From assembly GCF_029080175.1 (NCBI RefSeq), contig NZ_JARFJC010000049.1: a DNA stretch of 64,000 nt; one strand, written 5' to 3'. Shown here piece after piece: positions 7,620 through 15,356 of this stretch (position 1 is its first letter; every line of letters starts with the position of its first letter). Position numbers and translations under genes: made by a program. The notes beneath the pieces are model-generated. The model saw nothing but the letters and a program-made list of their open reading frames with translations, had not been told where the DNA came from and did not search any database. The DNA is from Luteipulveratus flavus. Its GTDB lineage: Bacteria > Actinomycetota > Actinomycetes > Actinomycetales > Dermatophilaceae.

Positions 7620-8120
7620 GTGGCCCGCTTCATCACGATCACCCTCGACCTGCGCCGGGTGTCGTGCACCGCGCGCCTGCTGGACGACGCCGCACCACGC
7701 ACCTGCGACGCGGTCTGGGGCGCGCTGCCGCTGACGGCGCCCGCGTTCCACGGCAAGTACGCCCGCAACGAGGTGTACGGGCTGCTCACCGAGCTCGATG
7801 CTCCCGAGCCCGGCCCGGAGAACACCACCATCACTCCGATCCCGCGCGACGTGTGCTGGTTCAGCTTCAGCGGCGACGACCTGAGCAACCCGGCGTACGG
7901 GTACGAGTCGGAGAGCGAGCACCGAGCGGCCTCGCGCATCGTGGACCTGGCGATCTTCTACGGCCGCAACAACCTCCTGATCAACGGCGACCAGGGGTAC
8001 GTGCCCGGCAACCTCTTCGCCGAGATCACCGACGGCTACGACGAGATGGTCGCGGCGTGCCAGGACGTATGGATGGGCGGCGCCCGCCACGAGACTCTGA
8101 CCTTCGCACGCGCCGAGTAG
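7620..8120 (+). CDS. DUF3830 family protein, cyclophilin-like fold
   Basis: This 166-residue protein resembles DUF3830, small proteins with a predicted cyclophilin-like barrel. I see the family-like FHGKYARNEVYGLL, the NTTITPIPRDVCWF strand and a conserved DLAIFYGRNNLLI/GYVPGNLFAEI block. GTG 7620 has GAGGAGA 8 nt upstream, and the gap to the amidase is 11 nt, so it is the third gene of the rightward operon. The function of DUF3830 is unknown. Members often sit beside amidases, hydantoinases and racemase-fold genes, which suits a role in handling or binding the same small molecule (inference). No signal peptide or membrane segment is seen. Confidence 0.75.
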   Translation: MARFITITLDLRRVSCTARLLDDAAPRTCDAVWGALPLTAPAFHGKYARNEVYGLLTELDAPEPGPENTTITPIPRDVCWFSFSGDDLSNPAYGYESESEHRAASRIVDLAIFYGRNNLLINGDQGYVPGNLFAEITDGYDEMVAACQDVWMGGARHETLTFARAE

Positions 8121-8160
8121 CGACCGCCGACGGTCGACCGCCACCGCCGACCGACGCGCT

Positions 8161-8208
8161 GGACCTGTGACGGAGAGTGCGTCAGGACTCACTCTCTGGC
8201 ACAGGTCC
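8161..8208 (+). terminator. Two-part hairpin downstream of the catabolic operon
   Basis: GGACCTGTG (8161-8169) pairs perfectly with CACAGGTCC (8200-8208). Inside it GAGAGTG (8173-8179) pairs with CACTCTC (8190-8196). That gives 16 pairs, 40 nt after the DUF3830 stop. There is no U-run, as is common for actinobacterial terminators. Confidence 0.6.
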
Positions 8209-8224
8209 GAGCGCGAGTGAAACC

Positions 8225-8260
8225 GTAAGGAGAAGTGCGACTGGACGCACCTTTCCGTAC
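8225..8260 (+). repeat. Imperfect inverted repeat in the leader of the secreted-protein gene
   Basis: Arms 8225-8239 (GTAAGGAGAAGTGCG) and 8246-8260 (CGCACCTTTCCGTAC) pair at 12 of 15 positions around a 6-nt loop. The right arm shares GCACCTTTCC with the terminator hairpin after the same gene (9491-9526). The stretch 8261-8380 holds only the remaining leader of the next gene. Confidence 0.5.
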
Positions 8261-8380
8261 CGCTCAAAGGCAAGGGCGACTGATCCCGCTGTGAACGCGA
8301 CCGTATCAGGTTCCGGGCATCGACGTCCTTGGGTGATGTGCGTCTCACCTGGGAGGCGCCCATCCGAACGGGGAACCACC

Positions 8381-9469
8381 ATGCAGCACCGCACGCGCAC
8401 CCTCGCCGCCGTCCTGAGCACCACGACCCTCGGTCTCTTCGCCGGGGGAGTGGCCATTGCCGGTCCGGCGGCGGCGATCAACCCCTGTCAGAGCTCCAAC
8501 CCGCCGGAGTACTGCTACACCGACCCGGACCCGGGCCCGGCCGTCCCCGGCGCGCCCGGCTCGCTGACCGCCGTGTCCGTGCTGCAGAGCGACGTCACGC
8601 TCAGCTGGACGGACGCGCCCGGCACGCAGACGTCCTACTTCGTCCGGCGCACCGTCGACGGCGTCGCGACGGACGCGCAGCTGGGGTCCACTGCCACCGG
8701 CTACACGGACAACGGCGCGCCGACCGGCAGGACGATCACCTACGACGTGTTCGCGCAGAACTGCGACGCGGACGGCACGTGCGTGAACGGCAACGCCGCT
8801 CGCAGGACGGTGACCACGAAGCCGGCTCCGTCCAACGCGGTCCTCACCTCGGTGTCGGCCGCACAGGACGGCTACTACACCTACCCGTACGGCTGGACCG
8901 GCCGTGCGGTGTGGGTGGCGTCGGGCTCGTACACGCTCAAGGGCGCCGCGGCCGACTGGGACACCACGTCCGCGATCCAGGTACGCCTGGACGACTCGGG
9001 CACCAGCAGGACCGCCACCGCGAACCTGACCCAGGCCGGCTTCAACGCCGCGAACCCGGGGTACGGCGACACGCACGGCTTCTCGTTCGGCTGGACGCCG
9101 ATGTCGACCGTCCCCGGCAACCACTCGGCCTGTGCGACGGCGCTCAACGTCGGTGGCGGTTCGGACAGCGCCCCCTGGTGCTGGGGCTACTTCGTCGACG
9201 GCCCTCCGACCAACCTGGCCATCACCAAGGGCGCCAACACGGTCGACGTGGCGTTCACCGACGCCTCCGACCACGAGACCGGCTACTACCTGCAGCGTGA
9301 GACCGCTCAGGGGTGGGTGTCGGTCGGCAGCTCGCTGGCCGCCACGACCGGCCACGGCGCTCGGCTCTCGATGCGGGAGTACGCGTCCGTCGGGTCGGGA
9401 GTCTGCTACCGCGTGCTGATGACCGACGCCAAGGGCCAGACGCCGACCGGCTCGGTCTGCACGCCCTGA
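8381..9469 (+). CDS. Secreted protein with fibronectin type III-like repeats
   Basis: This 362-residue protein has an N-terminal Sec signal: basic MQHRTR, a hydrophobic stretch to about residue 28 and AGPAAA-like cleavage sites. A Pro/Asp/Gly linker (TDPDPGPAVPGAPGS) leads to an FN3-like beta domain (about 57-145) with GSLTAVSVLQSDVTLSWTD and TITYDVFAQN. A middle domain rich in Gly, Ser and aromatics follows, then a second FN3-like module (about 268-360). Cysteines come in likely disulphide pairs. There is no catalytic motif. It could be a cell-surface or matrix-binding protein. The gene stands alone between hairpins, with GGGGA 6 nt before the ATG. Confidence 0.75.
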   Translation: MQHRTRTLAAVLSTTTLGLFAGGVAIAGPAAAINPCQSSNPPEYCYTDPDPGPAVPGAPGSLTAVSVLQSDVTLSWTDAPGTQTSYFVRRTVDGVATDAQLGSTATGYTDNGAPTGRTITYDVFAQNCDADGTCVNGNAARRTVTTKPAPSNAVLTSVSAAQDGYYTYPYGWTGRAVWVASGSYTLKGAAADWDTTSAIQVRLDDSGTSRTATANLTQAGFNAANPGYGDTHGFSFGWTPMSTVPGNHSACATALNVGGGSDSAPWCWGYFVDGPPTNLAITKGANTVDVAFTDASDHETGYYLQRETAQGWVSVGSSLAATTGHGARLSMREYASVGSGVCYRVLMTDAKGQTPTGSVCTP

Positions 9470-9490
9470 TCGCCGCCGGCAACCGGATCC

Positions 9491-9526
9491 GTGAGGGAAG
9501 GTGCGCGCCTGCGCACCTTTCCTCAC
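9491..9526. terminator. Strong bidirectional terminator hairpin
   Basis: A 16-bp stem, GTGAGGGAAGGTGCGC (9491-9506) with GCGCACCTTTCCTCAC (9511-9526), has one G-U type mismatch and a 4-nt loop. It lies between convergent genes and includes the TetR stop codon. Confidence 0.85.
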
Positions 9527-10203
9527 GGCTTCACGGCGTCCGATGAGGGTGAGGGTGAGGCGCCGGAGTCCAGCAGGGACGCGTCGCCACCCTTCTCCTG
9601 CACGATGCCGGCCAGTGCGTGCCAGATCAGCAGGCTCAGGTGGCCGCCGATCTCGGCGCGCGTCATCGTGCGCGTGTCGAGCCACCACTCACCGGTGGTC
9701 AGGCACAGCCCGACGATCGCGTGCGACCACGGCTCGGCCAGCGCGGTGTCGAGCCCGAGGTGGCGCAGCTGGCCGGCCATCAGGCCGGCGAGCGCGGCCG
9801 CGATGGAGCTCTTCTCCGCGGCGAGGATGTCGCCGTCGGCCCGGTGATGGATCAGCAGCCGGAAGACCGACGGGTGTTCCTCGATGACGCTGAGGTACCC
9901 GTCGACGGCGGCGCCGATGCGCTCCCGCATCGGTCCGCGCGTGATCAGCGCGGGCAGCACCCGTTCGGCGACCTTGGCGCTGCCCCACGCCGCGACGGCC
10001 GCGTGCACCTCGTTCTTGTCGGCGAAGTAGCGGTACAGGACGGGTTTGCTCGCCTGCGCTTCGCGGGCCATCTCGGCGACGCTCGCATCCGGGCCGAGCC
10101 GGTCGATCGTCCGTACGGCGGCCTCGATCAGGCCGGCGCGCCGCTGCTCCCGGTGCTCGTCCCACCGGGTGGTCCGCCGGTCGACCTGGTCACGTGCAGT
10201 CAC
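9523..10203 (-). CDS. TetR-family transcriptional regulator
   Basis: This 226-residue regulator has an N-terminal HTH (about 20-65): LIEAAVRTIDRLGPDASVAEMAREAQASKPVLYRYFADKNE with the usual KPVLYRYF recognition helix. An all-helical effector domain follows (about 70-210). The C-terminal tail is short and Ser/Asp-rich. The GTG at 10203 is supported by a TACGGT -10 box ending 6 nt upstream with no Shine-Dalgarno site, so the mRNA is probably leaderless; longer upstream reading is unlikely. It is divergent from the RDD gene, with an 88-bp gap. The target genes are not evident. Confidence 0.88.
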   Translation of the reverse strand: MTARDQVDRRTTRWDEHREQRRAGLIEAAVRTIDRLGPDASVAEMAREAQASKPVLYRYFADKNEVHAAVAAWGSAKVAERVLPALITRGPMRERIGAAVDGYLSVIEEHPSVFRLLIHHRADGDILAAEKSSIAAALAGLMAGQLRHLGLDTALAEPWSHAIVGLCLTTGEWWLDTRTMTRAEIGGHLSLLIWHALAGIVQEKGGDASLLDSGASPSPSSDAVKP

Positions 10204-10291
10204 GGCGTCACCGTAGTGCGCGACACCGACCCCCGCCGCCCGGTGCCGACACCACGGCGGGCGAAGAAGTCGCCGGTGAGAGGATGCGCCC

Positions 10292-11215
10292 ATGGCGCAA
10301 CGTCCCTCCGGGTGGTACGACGACCCTGACGACTCGACGCAGCTGCGGTACTTCGACGGCATCCTGTGGACCGAGCGCCGCACGCCGAAGCTGATGCCCG
10401 GCCTGGCGGAGTCGACGATCGGCTCTCCACCCCGCCCCGACGCCGAGCAGCCGCACGGTGGCTCATCCACCGGAGGCGCGCCGACCGCACCGGGCGCCGG
10501 TGCGGGCACCCCGTCCGGTACACCCACCCGCGAGCAGAACCCTTGGCAGGCGCCGCCGCAGGGCGGCGCCGGCCGTGCGCCCGGCGGGCACCAGCCCGGT
10601 CAGTGGCCGGCCGGCCCGGGCCGGCCGGCCCAGCACCCGGAGCGACCGCCGGTCCCGACGACGCCGGACGGCCGGCCGATCAGCGGGTGGTGGCGCCGGT
10701 TCGGCGCGTACGTCGTCGACGGGATGCTCATCCTGGTGGTGAGCTCGATCGCGTCCTGGCCGTGGTCGCAGAGCTGGTTCGAGACGTACGCGGACTACGC
10801 CAGGGACGTCACGGACGCCCAGCAGCGCGGGTTGACCAGGCCATCGGCACCCGAGGCGCTGCAGGAGCTCCCCTGGCAGTGGCTCCTGATCTTCGTCGCC
10901 CTGCTCGCCGTGTACGAGATCGGGTTCACGGTCTGGCGCGGCCAGACGGTCGGCAAGATGATCACTGGCATCAGCGTCCGTCAGCTCGAGCACGCGACCC
11001 TGCCGACCCTCAGCGAGGCGGCGGTGCGATTCCTGGTCAAGGGGATCGCGTTCGTCCTCGCGCCGATCACCGTGCTCAGCGGGCTGGGCACGCTCTTCAC
11101 CGTCGCCGACGGCTTGTGGCCGCTCGGCGACCGCAACCGCCAGGCGCTGCACGACAAGGCACCGGGCACGGTCGTCGTGGTCGGCCGGGTACACCGGCAG
11201 AGCCCGCTGCAGTGA
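10292..11215 (+). CDS. RDD family membrane protein with N-terminal DUF2510 domain
   Basis: This 307-residue protein starts with a DUF2510 motif (PSGWYDDPDDSTQLRYFDGILWTER, about 5-29). A Pro/Gly/Gln-rich disordered linker runs to about 125, followed by an RDD domain (SGWWRRFGAYVVDGMLILVV onward) with three to four predicted membrane helices. DUF2510 is an actinobacterial module usually linked to membrane or envelope proteins. RDD proteins are of uncertain function; transport of small compounds has been suggested for some. GAGAGGA precedes the ATG by about 7 nt. The stop overlaps the LOG-family GTG start, so the two are coupled. Confidence 0.85.
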   Translation: MAQRPSGWYDDPDDSTQLRYFDGILWTERRTPKLMPGLAESTIGSPPRPDAEQPHGGSSTGGAPTAPGAGAGTPSGTPTREQNPWQAPPQGGAGRAPGGHQPGQWPAGPGRPAQHPERPPVPTTPDGRPISGWWRRFGAYVVDGMLILVVSSIASWPWSQSWFETYADYARDVTDAQQRGLTRPSAPEALQELPWQWLLIFVALLAVYEIGFTVWRGQTVGKMITGISVRQLEHATLPTLSEAAVRFLVKGIAFVLAPITVLSGLGTLFTVADGLWPLGDRNRQALHDKAPGTVVVVGRVHRQSPLQ

Positions 11216-11769
11216 GGCGCGTCGCCCTCTTCACCGGGTCCTCGTCCGGCGCCGACGACCGGTGGCAGCAGGCGGTGGCCGACCTGACGCGCTCCTTCGC
11301 CGAGCGCGGCGTCGGTGTCGTCTACGGCGGAGCGTCCGTCGGTCTGATGGGCGTGGTCGCCGACACCGCGCTCGCCCACGGTGTCGAGGTGATCGGCGTC
11401 ATCCCACGCGCGGTGTTCTCCGCCGAGGTGCCGCACCACGGGCTGACCGAGCTGATCCAGGTCGAGTCGATGCACGAGCGCAAGGCGGTGATGGCGTCGT
11501 ACGCCGACGCGTTCGTCGCGCTGCCCGGCGGGCTGGGCACGCTGGAGGAGATCTTCGAGGTCTGGACCTGGCGGACGATCGGGCTGCACGACAAGCCGGT
11601 GGCCTTCTACGACGTCGACGGCTACTGGTCTCCGCTGCTCGCCGCTCTGGACCACATGGTGAGTGCGGGCTTCGTCCGGGCGTCGGCGCGCGACGGGCTC
11701 GTCGTCGCCGACCGCCCGGACGACCTGTGGGCCGCGCTCAGTCGCCCTGCTGGCTCATCCACTCCTTGA
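11212..11769 (+). CDS. LOG family protein (TIGR00730; nucleoside 5'-monophosphate phosphoribohydrolase)
   Basis: This 185-residue Rossmann-fold protein has the lysine-decarboxylase-like LOG signature PGGLGTLEEIFE (about 105-116), and arginine/lysine of SMHERKAVM upstream. Homologues cleave AMP or cytokinin nucleotides to base and ribose 5-phosphate. Bacterial members are often mis-annotated as lysine decarboxylases. GTG 11212 overlaps the RDD stop (GTGA). The last 32 bp overlap the 3' end of the convergent VOC gene. Confidence 0.9.
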   Translation: MRRVALFTGSSSGADDRWQQAVADLTRSFAERGVGVVYGGASVGLMGVVADTALAHGVEVIGVIPRAVFSAEVPHHGLTELIQVESMHERKAVMASYADAFVALPGGLGTLEEIFEVWTWRTIGLHDKPVAFYDVDGYWSPLLAALDHMVSAGFVRASARDGLVVADRPDDLWAALSRPAGSSTP

Positions 11770-12223
11770 CCCGGCGCTCGGCCTCCTCGTCGGACACGTC
11801 CTCGACGCGCGTCATGATCGACCAGCGGATGCCGAACGGGTCCAGCACGGACGCGAACCGGTCCCCGGTGACGAACGTCGACGGTGCCTCCCGCACGGTG
11901 CCGCCGGCCTTCTCGGCGGCCGTCGTCGTGGCGTCGCAGTCCGGCACGTAGATCGCGATCGAGTGCGTGGCGGCCGCTCCCGGGGTCGGCGCCGCGATGC
12001 CGTACGCCTCGGCCGGGTCGCCCAGCTGCAGGCGGCCCTGCTCCAGCTCCAGCTCGGCGTGGGCGACCGTGCCGTCCTGGCCGTCGGTGCGCGACACGAG
12101 GCGTGCCCCGAAGACGTCGGTGTAGAAGTCGATGGCGCGGGCGGCGCCGTCCACGCACAGGAAGGGGGTCAGCGAGGTGTAGCCCGCCGGACGGTAGGTC
12201 GTGCTCGGTGATGTCTGGGTCAT
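11738..12223 (-). CDS. VOC family protein (PhnB-like glyoxalase fold)
   Basis: This 161-residue protein has two beta-alpha-beta-beta-beta units: SLTPFLCVDGAARAIDFYTDVFGA, then HSIAIYVPDCDATTTAAEKAGGT and DPFGIRWSIMTR. It resembles the PhnB-like group, whose substrates are unknown. ATG 12223 has AGGATGG about 8 nt upstream; ATG 12232 is an alternative. It is transcribed divergently from the AraC gene, with only 27 bp between the starts. Such AraC/VOC pairs are common in actinobacteria. The tail (SDEEAERRVKEWMSQQGD) is charged and helical. Confidence 0.85.
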   Translation of the reverse strand: MTQTSPSTTYRPAGYTSLTPFLCVDGAARAIDFYTDVFGARLVSRTDGQDGTVAHAELELEQGRLQLGDPAEAYGIAAPTPGAAATHSIAIYVPDCDATTTAAEKAGGTVREAPSTFVTGDRFASVLDPFGIRWSIMTRVEDVSDEEAERRVKEWMSQQGD

Positions 12224-12250
12224 GTCGGCCATCCTGCCTAGGCTTCGAGG

Positions 12251-13147
12251 GTGGCGTCTTGGACGAATGCGACATCGACCCGACCCCGGCACGTCGGGCC
12301 GTACGGCCGTGGCGACGGGCTGGGTGAGATCGTCCACCCGCAACGCACCGACCAGGTCCTGCAGCGGGGCCGGCTGGAGGTGACGTCGCCGGCGCTGGCG
12401 GCGTACGCCGATCGGTTCTGGACGGTTCGCTGGCGGCGGTACGGCGCGCCGCTGGAGTTCAGCGAGGTCATCACGAACCCGGTGTGCCACCTGACTTTCG
12501 AGGACGGTCGACGGCCCGACGGTGGCCCGCTCGTGCGCCACGGCATCGAGCTGCCGGCCGCGGTGCTCACCACGGTGTGGACCGACCGGTTCCGGGTCCG
12601 GCTGGAGGGTGAGGCGCGGGTCATCGGGGTGCGCTTTCGTCCTGGTGCGATGGCCGCGATCGCGGGCCGGCCGCTGGCCGCGGACCAGAGCCTGACCGTC
12701 GACGACGTGCTCACCGGGGCGCGTGCCGTCCTGCGCGAGGTGCTGGCCGAGCCGTCCGACGAGGGCCGTCGCGCGATCGTGCAGGACTGGCTCGAGCCGC
12801 AGCTGCCGACCCCGGCGTCGGACTACCTCACGGCCGCGGCGCTGGTCGACGAGATCCGCCTGGACGCCTCGATCGTGCGCGTCGACCAGATCGGCTCCTC
12901 GGCGGGTCTGTCGGTCCGCTCGGTGCAGCGGCTGTTCCGTCGCTACATCGGAGTGACGCCCAAGTGGGTGCTCGCGCGGTGCCGGCTCCAGGACGCCGCG
13001 GCCTTCCTGGACGCCGACCCGTCCACCGATCTCGCCGACGTCGCGGCTCGCCTGGGGTGGTACGACCAGTCGCACTTCGTCCGCGACTTCCGCCGGTTCC
13101 TCGGCGTGACACCCGGCCAGTACGCCCGCGACGCCCAGGCCCGATAG
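12251..13147 (+). CDS. AraC-family transcriptional regulator
   Basis: This 298-residue protein has an N-terminal effector domain (about 20-190) similar to the DUF6597 type, and a C-terminal double HTH (about 200-290) with SIVRVDQIGSSAGLSVRSVQRLFRRYIGVTPKWVLARCRLQDA and the second-helix motif GWYDQSHFVRDFRRFLGVTPGQY. The GTG start is fixed by TAGGCT (12239-12244) ending 6 nt before it, a leaderless layout. It probably controls the divergent VOC gene. Confidence 0.88.
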   Translation: MASWTNATSTRPRHVGPYGRGDGLGEIVHPQRTDQVLQRGRLEVTSPALAAYADRFWTVRWRRYGAPLEFSEVITNPVCHLTFEDGRRPDGGPLVRHGIELPAAVLTTVWTDRFRVRLEGEARVIGVRFRPGAMAAIAGRPLAADQSLTVDDVLTGARAVLREVLAEPSDEGRRAIVQDWLEPQLPTPASDYLTAAALVDEIRLDASIVRVDQIGSSAGLSVRSVQRLFRRYIGVTPKWVLARCRLQDAAAFLDADPSTDLADVAARLGWYDQSHFVRDFRRFLGVTPGQYARDAQAR

Positions 13148-13193
13148 GTCCGGCGTCGCGCGGTGTGGCCGCTGCGGGTGCCGCCGGCGCCGC

Positions 13194-14411
13194 TCAGCGG
13201 GCCGAGAGGATCGTCCCGGTGACCTCGCCGAGCCCGATGCGGGTGCCGTGCGGGCCGGGCGCCGTGCCGGTGATCGTCACCGTGTCGCCGTCCTCCAGGA
13301 ACGCGCGGGTCGTTCCGTCGCCCAGCGTGATCGGCTCCTTACCGGCCCACGTCAGCTCCAGGAGCGAGCCACGCTCGCCCTTGTCGTCGCCGGAGATCGT
13401 CCCGGACGCGAACAGGTCGCCCGGGCGCAGGCTCGCGCCGTTCACGGTCAGGTGGGCGAGCATCTGGGTGGGCGACCAGTACATGTCCAGGTACGGCGGC
13501 CGCGACACCACCGTCCCGTTGATCGCCACCTCCAGGGAGATGTCCAGCCCGAACAGTGCCGATCCGCGCAGGTAGTCCAGGGGCTGCGGGTCCTGGCCCG
13601 GGAGGTCCACGCGCGCGGCGGCCAGCGCCTCCATCGGGACCACCCAGGCACCGACGGACGAGGCGAACGACTTGCCGAGGAACGGTCCGAGCGGGACGTA
13701 CTCCCACGCCTGGATGTCACGGGCCGACCAGTCGTTGAAGAGCGTCACGCCGAACAGGTGGTCCTCGGCCTGGTCCACCCCGACACGGGTACCCACCTGC
13801 GTGGAGTCGCCGACGACGAAGCCCAGCTCGGCCTCGATGTCCAGGCGGACGCTGGGTCCGAACACCGGAGCGGGGTCCTGCGGGCCCTTGCGCTGCCCGG
13901 TCGGGCGGACGATGTCGGTGCCGCTGACCACGACCGTCCCGGCGCGGCCGTGGTAGCCGATCGGCAGGTGCTTCCAGTTCGGGGTGAGCGCGTCGCCGTC
14001 CGGGCGGAAGATCGAGCCGACGTTGGTGGCGTGCTGCTCGCTGGCGTAGAAGTCGACGTAGTCCGCGACCTCGAACGGCAGGTGCAGCGTCACCGCGTCC
14101 AGGTCGTACAGGAACGGCTCGACGCAGTCGCGGCGCGTGTCGTTGGTGAGCATCTCCACGATCCACGCGCGCCCGGCGGCCCACGCCGAACGTCCCTCGG
14201 CCAGAAAGGCGTTCAGGGTCCCGGTCTGCCAGACGAGGGCCGACTCCATCCCCGCGGCCTCGGCCGCGGCGCCGAGGTCCAGGACGCGGTCGCCGACGCG
14301 GCAGCCGACGCGCGCCTCACCGTCACGGGGCGAGAACACGCCGTACGGCAGGTTGCTGACGCCGAACAGGTGGTCGGAGGGCAGCTGCAGCCAGTCTGCG
14401 GCCACGGTCAT
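13194..14411 (-). CDS. fahA: Fumarylacetoacetase
   Basis: This 405-residue protein catalyses the last step of tyrosine/homogentisate breakdown: fumarylacetoacetate to fumarate and acetoacetate. Key pieces are HATNVGSIFRPDGDALTPNWKHLPIGYHGRAGTVV, the metal-binding Glu pair DIEAELGFVVGDSTQVG, FNDWSARDIQAWEYVPLGPFLGKSF and the C-terminal GTISGDDKGERGSLLELTW. Length is usual for the bacterial/eukaryotic FAH type. The ATG overlaps the stop of the preceding conserved gene (ATGA). Together with hmgA across the divergent promoter it forms a homogentisate module; maleylacetoacetate isomerase is not in the window. Confidence 0.97.
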   Translation of the reverse strand: MTVAADWLQLPSDHLFGVSNLPYGVFSPRDGEARVGCRVGDRVLDLGAAAEAAGMESALVWQTGTLNAFLAEGRSAWAAGRAWIVEMLTNDTRRDCVEPFLYDLDAVTLHLPFEVADYVDFYASEQHATNVGSIFRPDGDALTPNWKHLPIGYHGRAGTVVVSGTDIVRPTGQRKGPQDPAPVFGPSVRLDIEAELGFVVGDSTQVGTRVGVDQAEDHLFGVTLFNDWSARDIQAWEYVPLGPFLGKSFASSVGAWVVPMEALAAARVDLPGQDPQPLDYLRGSALFGLDISLEVAINGTVVSRPPYLDMYWSPTQMLAHLTVNGASLRPGDLFASGTISGDDKGERGSLLELTWAGKEPITLGDGTTRAFLEDGDTVTITGTAPGPHGTRIGLGEVTGTILSAR

Positions 14412-15256
14412 GGGCGGGTCTCCTCGATGAGTCGTAGGTCGGCCAGGTCACGGATGGGGTCGAGCACATCACAGCAGCCGTAGGAGTGGAACTGGTCGCG
14501 CACGGCGCGTACGGCCGTGTCGTCGAGAGCGCGGACCTGGTCGGCGAGCTCGGCCGAGTCACGTTGCGCCAGAACGGTTCCCACCTCGGACGCGGTGTCG
14601 CCCTGGAGCGCCCGGTGGGTCGCGAGCAGGACGTTGAGGACGCCGTGCTGCTCCTCGTCCCCGGCCGGGGTGGACGCGGTGTGGGCGACGGCGTGGTGCA
14701 GTCCACCGGTGAGCTTGAACGCGATGCCGTGCTGCACGGTCGCGACGACGAACGCCGCCAGCTGGTGGACGGTCGGGACGGGCGTGCGCTCGGTCGAGCC
14801 GGTACGCAGCTTGGCCCGGACCTGCTGCCCGTCGGCGAGCTCGGACAGGTCTTCCAGGGCCGCCAGCCCGGCCTCGTCCGGACTCACCTCGACCGCGAGC
14901 GGGACCCCGAGGTCGAGCGCGTCCCGCCAGTGCGGCCCGTGGCCGAGCTCGATGCCGGCGAGCGAGTGACCCTCGGCGTCGGCGAGCAGGTGCGCGGCGC
15001 TGAGCAGCCGGCCGAGGTCGGCGCCGGGGCGCCCGACGACCGCGATGGTGAGCGGTGACGCGCCGCTGACCGCCTCGTTGACCAGATCGGTCGGGAGCAG
15101 CAGCGGCCCGACCAGGTCGGCGTACGTCGCGCCGCGTCTGCGCTCGCGTCGCGCGATGGCGTCCGGCAGGCTCGCGTTGCCCGGAGGGAAGACCGCGGCG
15201 TCGTCGACGAGACCGGTGAACAGCGCACGTGGGGGCAGCGTCCGCGGCGTTGACAT
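14408..15256 (-). CDS. Conserved protein of unknown function linked to homogentisate genes
   Basis: This 282-residue protein has no motif I recognise. It has alternating strands and helices with LFTGLVDDAAVFPPGNASL at the start, GIELGHGPHW in the middle, and KLTGGLHHAV followed by GVLNVLLATHRAL. This suggests an alpha/beta barrel or similar enzyme fold (inference). The C-terminus has a SYGCCDVLDPIRDL segment with two cysteines. It is translationally coupled to fahA and divergent from hmgA, so a role in the tyrosine/homogentisate pathway is plausible. ATG 15256 follows a TAGCGT -10 box by 7 nt (leaderless); GTG 15265 is less likely. Confidence 0.8.
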   Translation of the reverse strand: MSTPRTLPPRALFTGLVDDAAVFPPGNASLPDAIARRERRRGATYADLVGPLLLPTDLVNEAVSGASPLTIAVVGRPGADLGRLLSAAHLLADAEGHSLAGIELGHGPHWRDALDLGVPLAVEVSPDEAGLAALEDLSELADGQQVRAKLRTGSTERTPVPTVHQLAAFVVATVQHGIAFKLTGGLHHAVAHTASTPAGDEEQHGVLNVLLATHRALQGDTASEVGTVLAQRDSAELADQVRALDDTAVRAVRDQFHSYGCCDVLDPIRDLADLRLIEETRP

Positions 15257-15299
15257 GGCCGTCACGCTACTGCATGCTCGGCGGGCCGATGATACAGAT

Positions 15300-15318
15300 G
15301 CGTCCGTTTATCGGACGC
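15300..15318. promoter_or_regulatory. Palindrome in the hmgA / fahA-operon divergent promoter
   Basis: GCGTCCG (15300-15306) and CGGACGC (15312-15318) are perfect inverted arms around TTTAT. The site lies 39 nt before the hmgA start and 44 nt before the divergent start, placing it to control both. No regulator gene adjoins it. Confidence 0.5.
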
Positions 15319-15356
15319 GCGCTCACGGGTTCAGCCGGGCGACGAAGGGGCACACG

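Noticed and set aside
13148..13193. Terminator between the AraC gene and fahA
   Set aside because: Only short GC-rich complementarity is visible, without a convincing stem.
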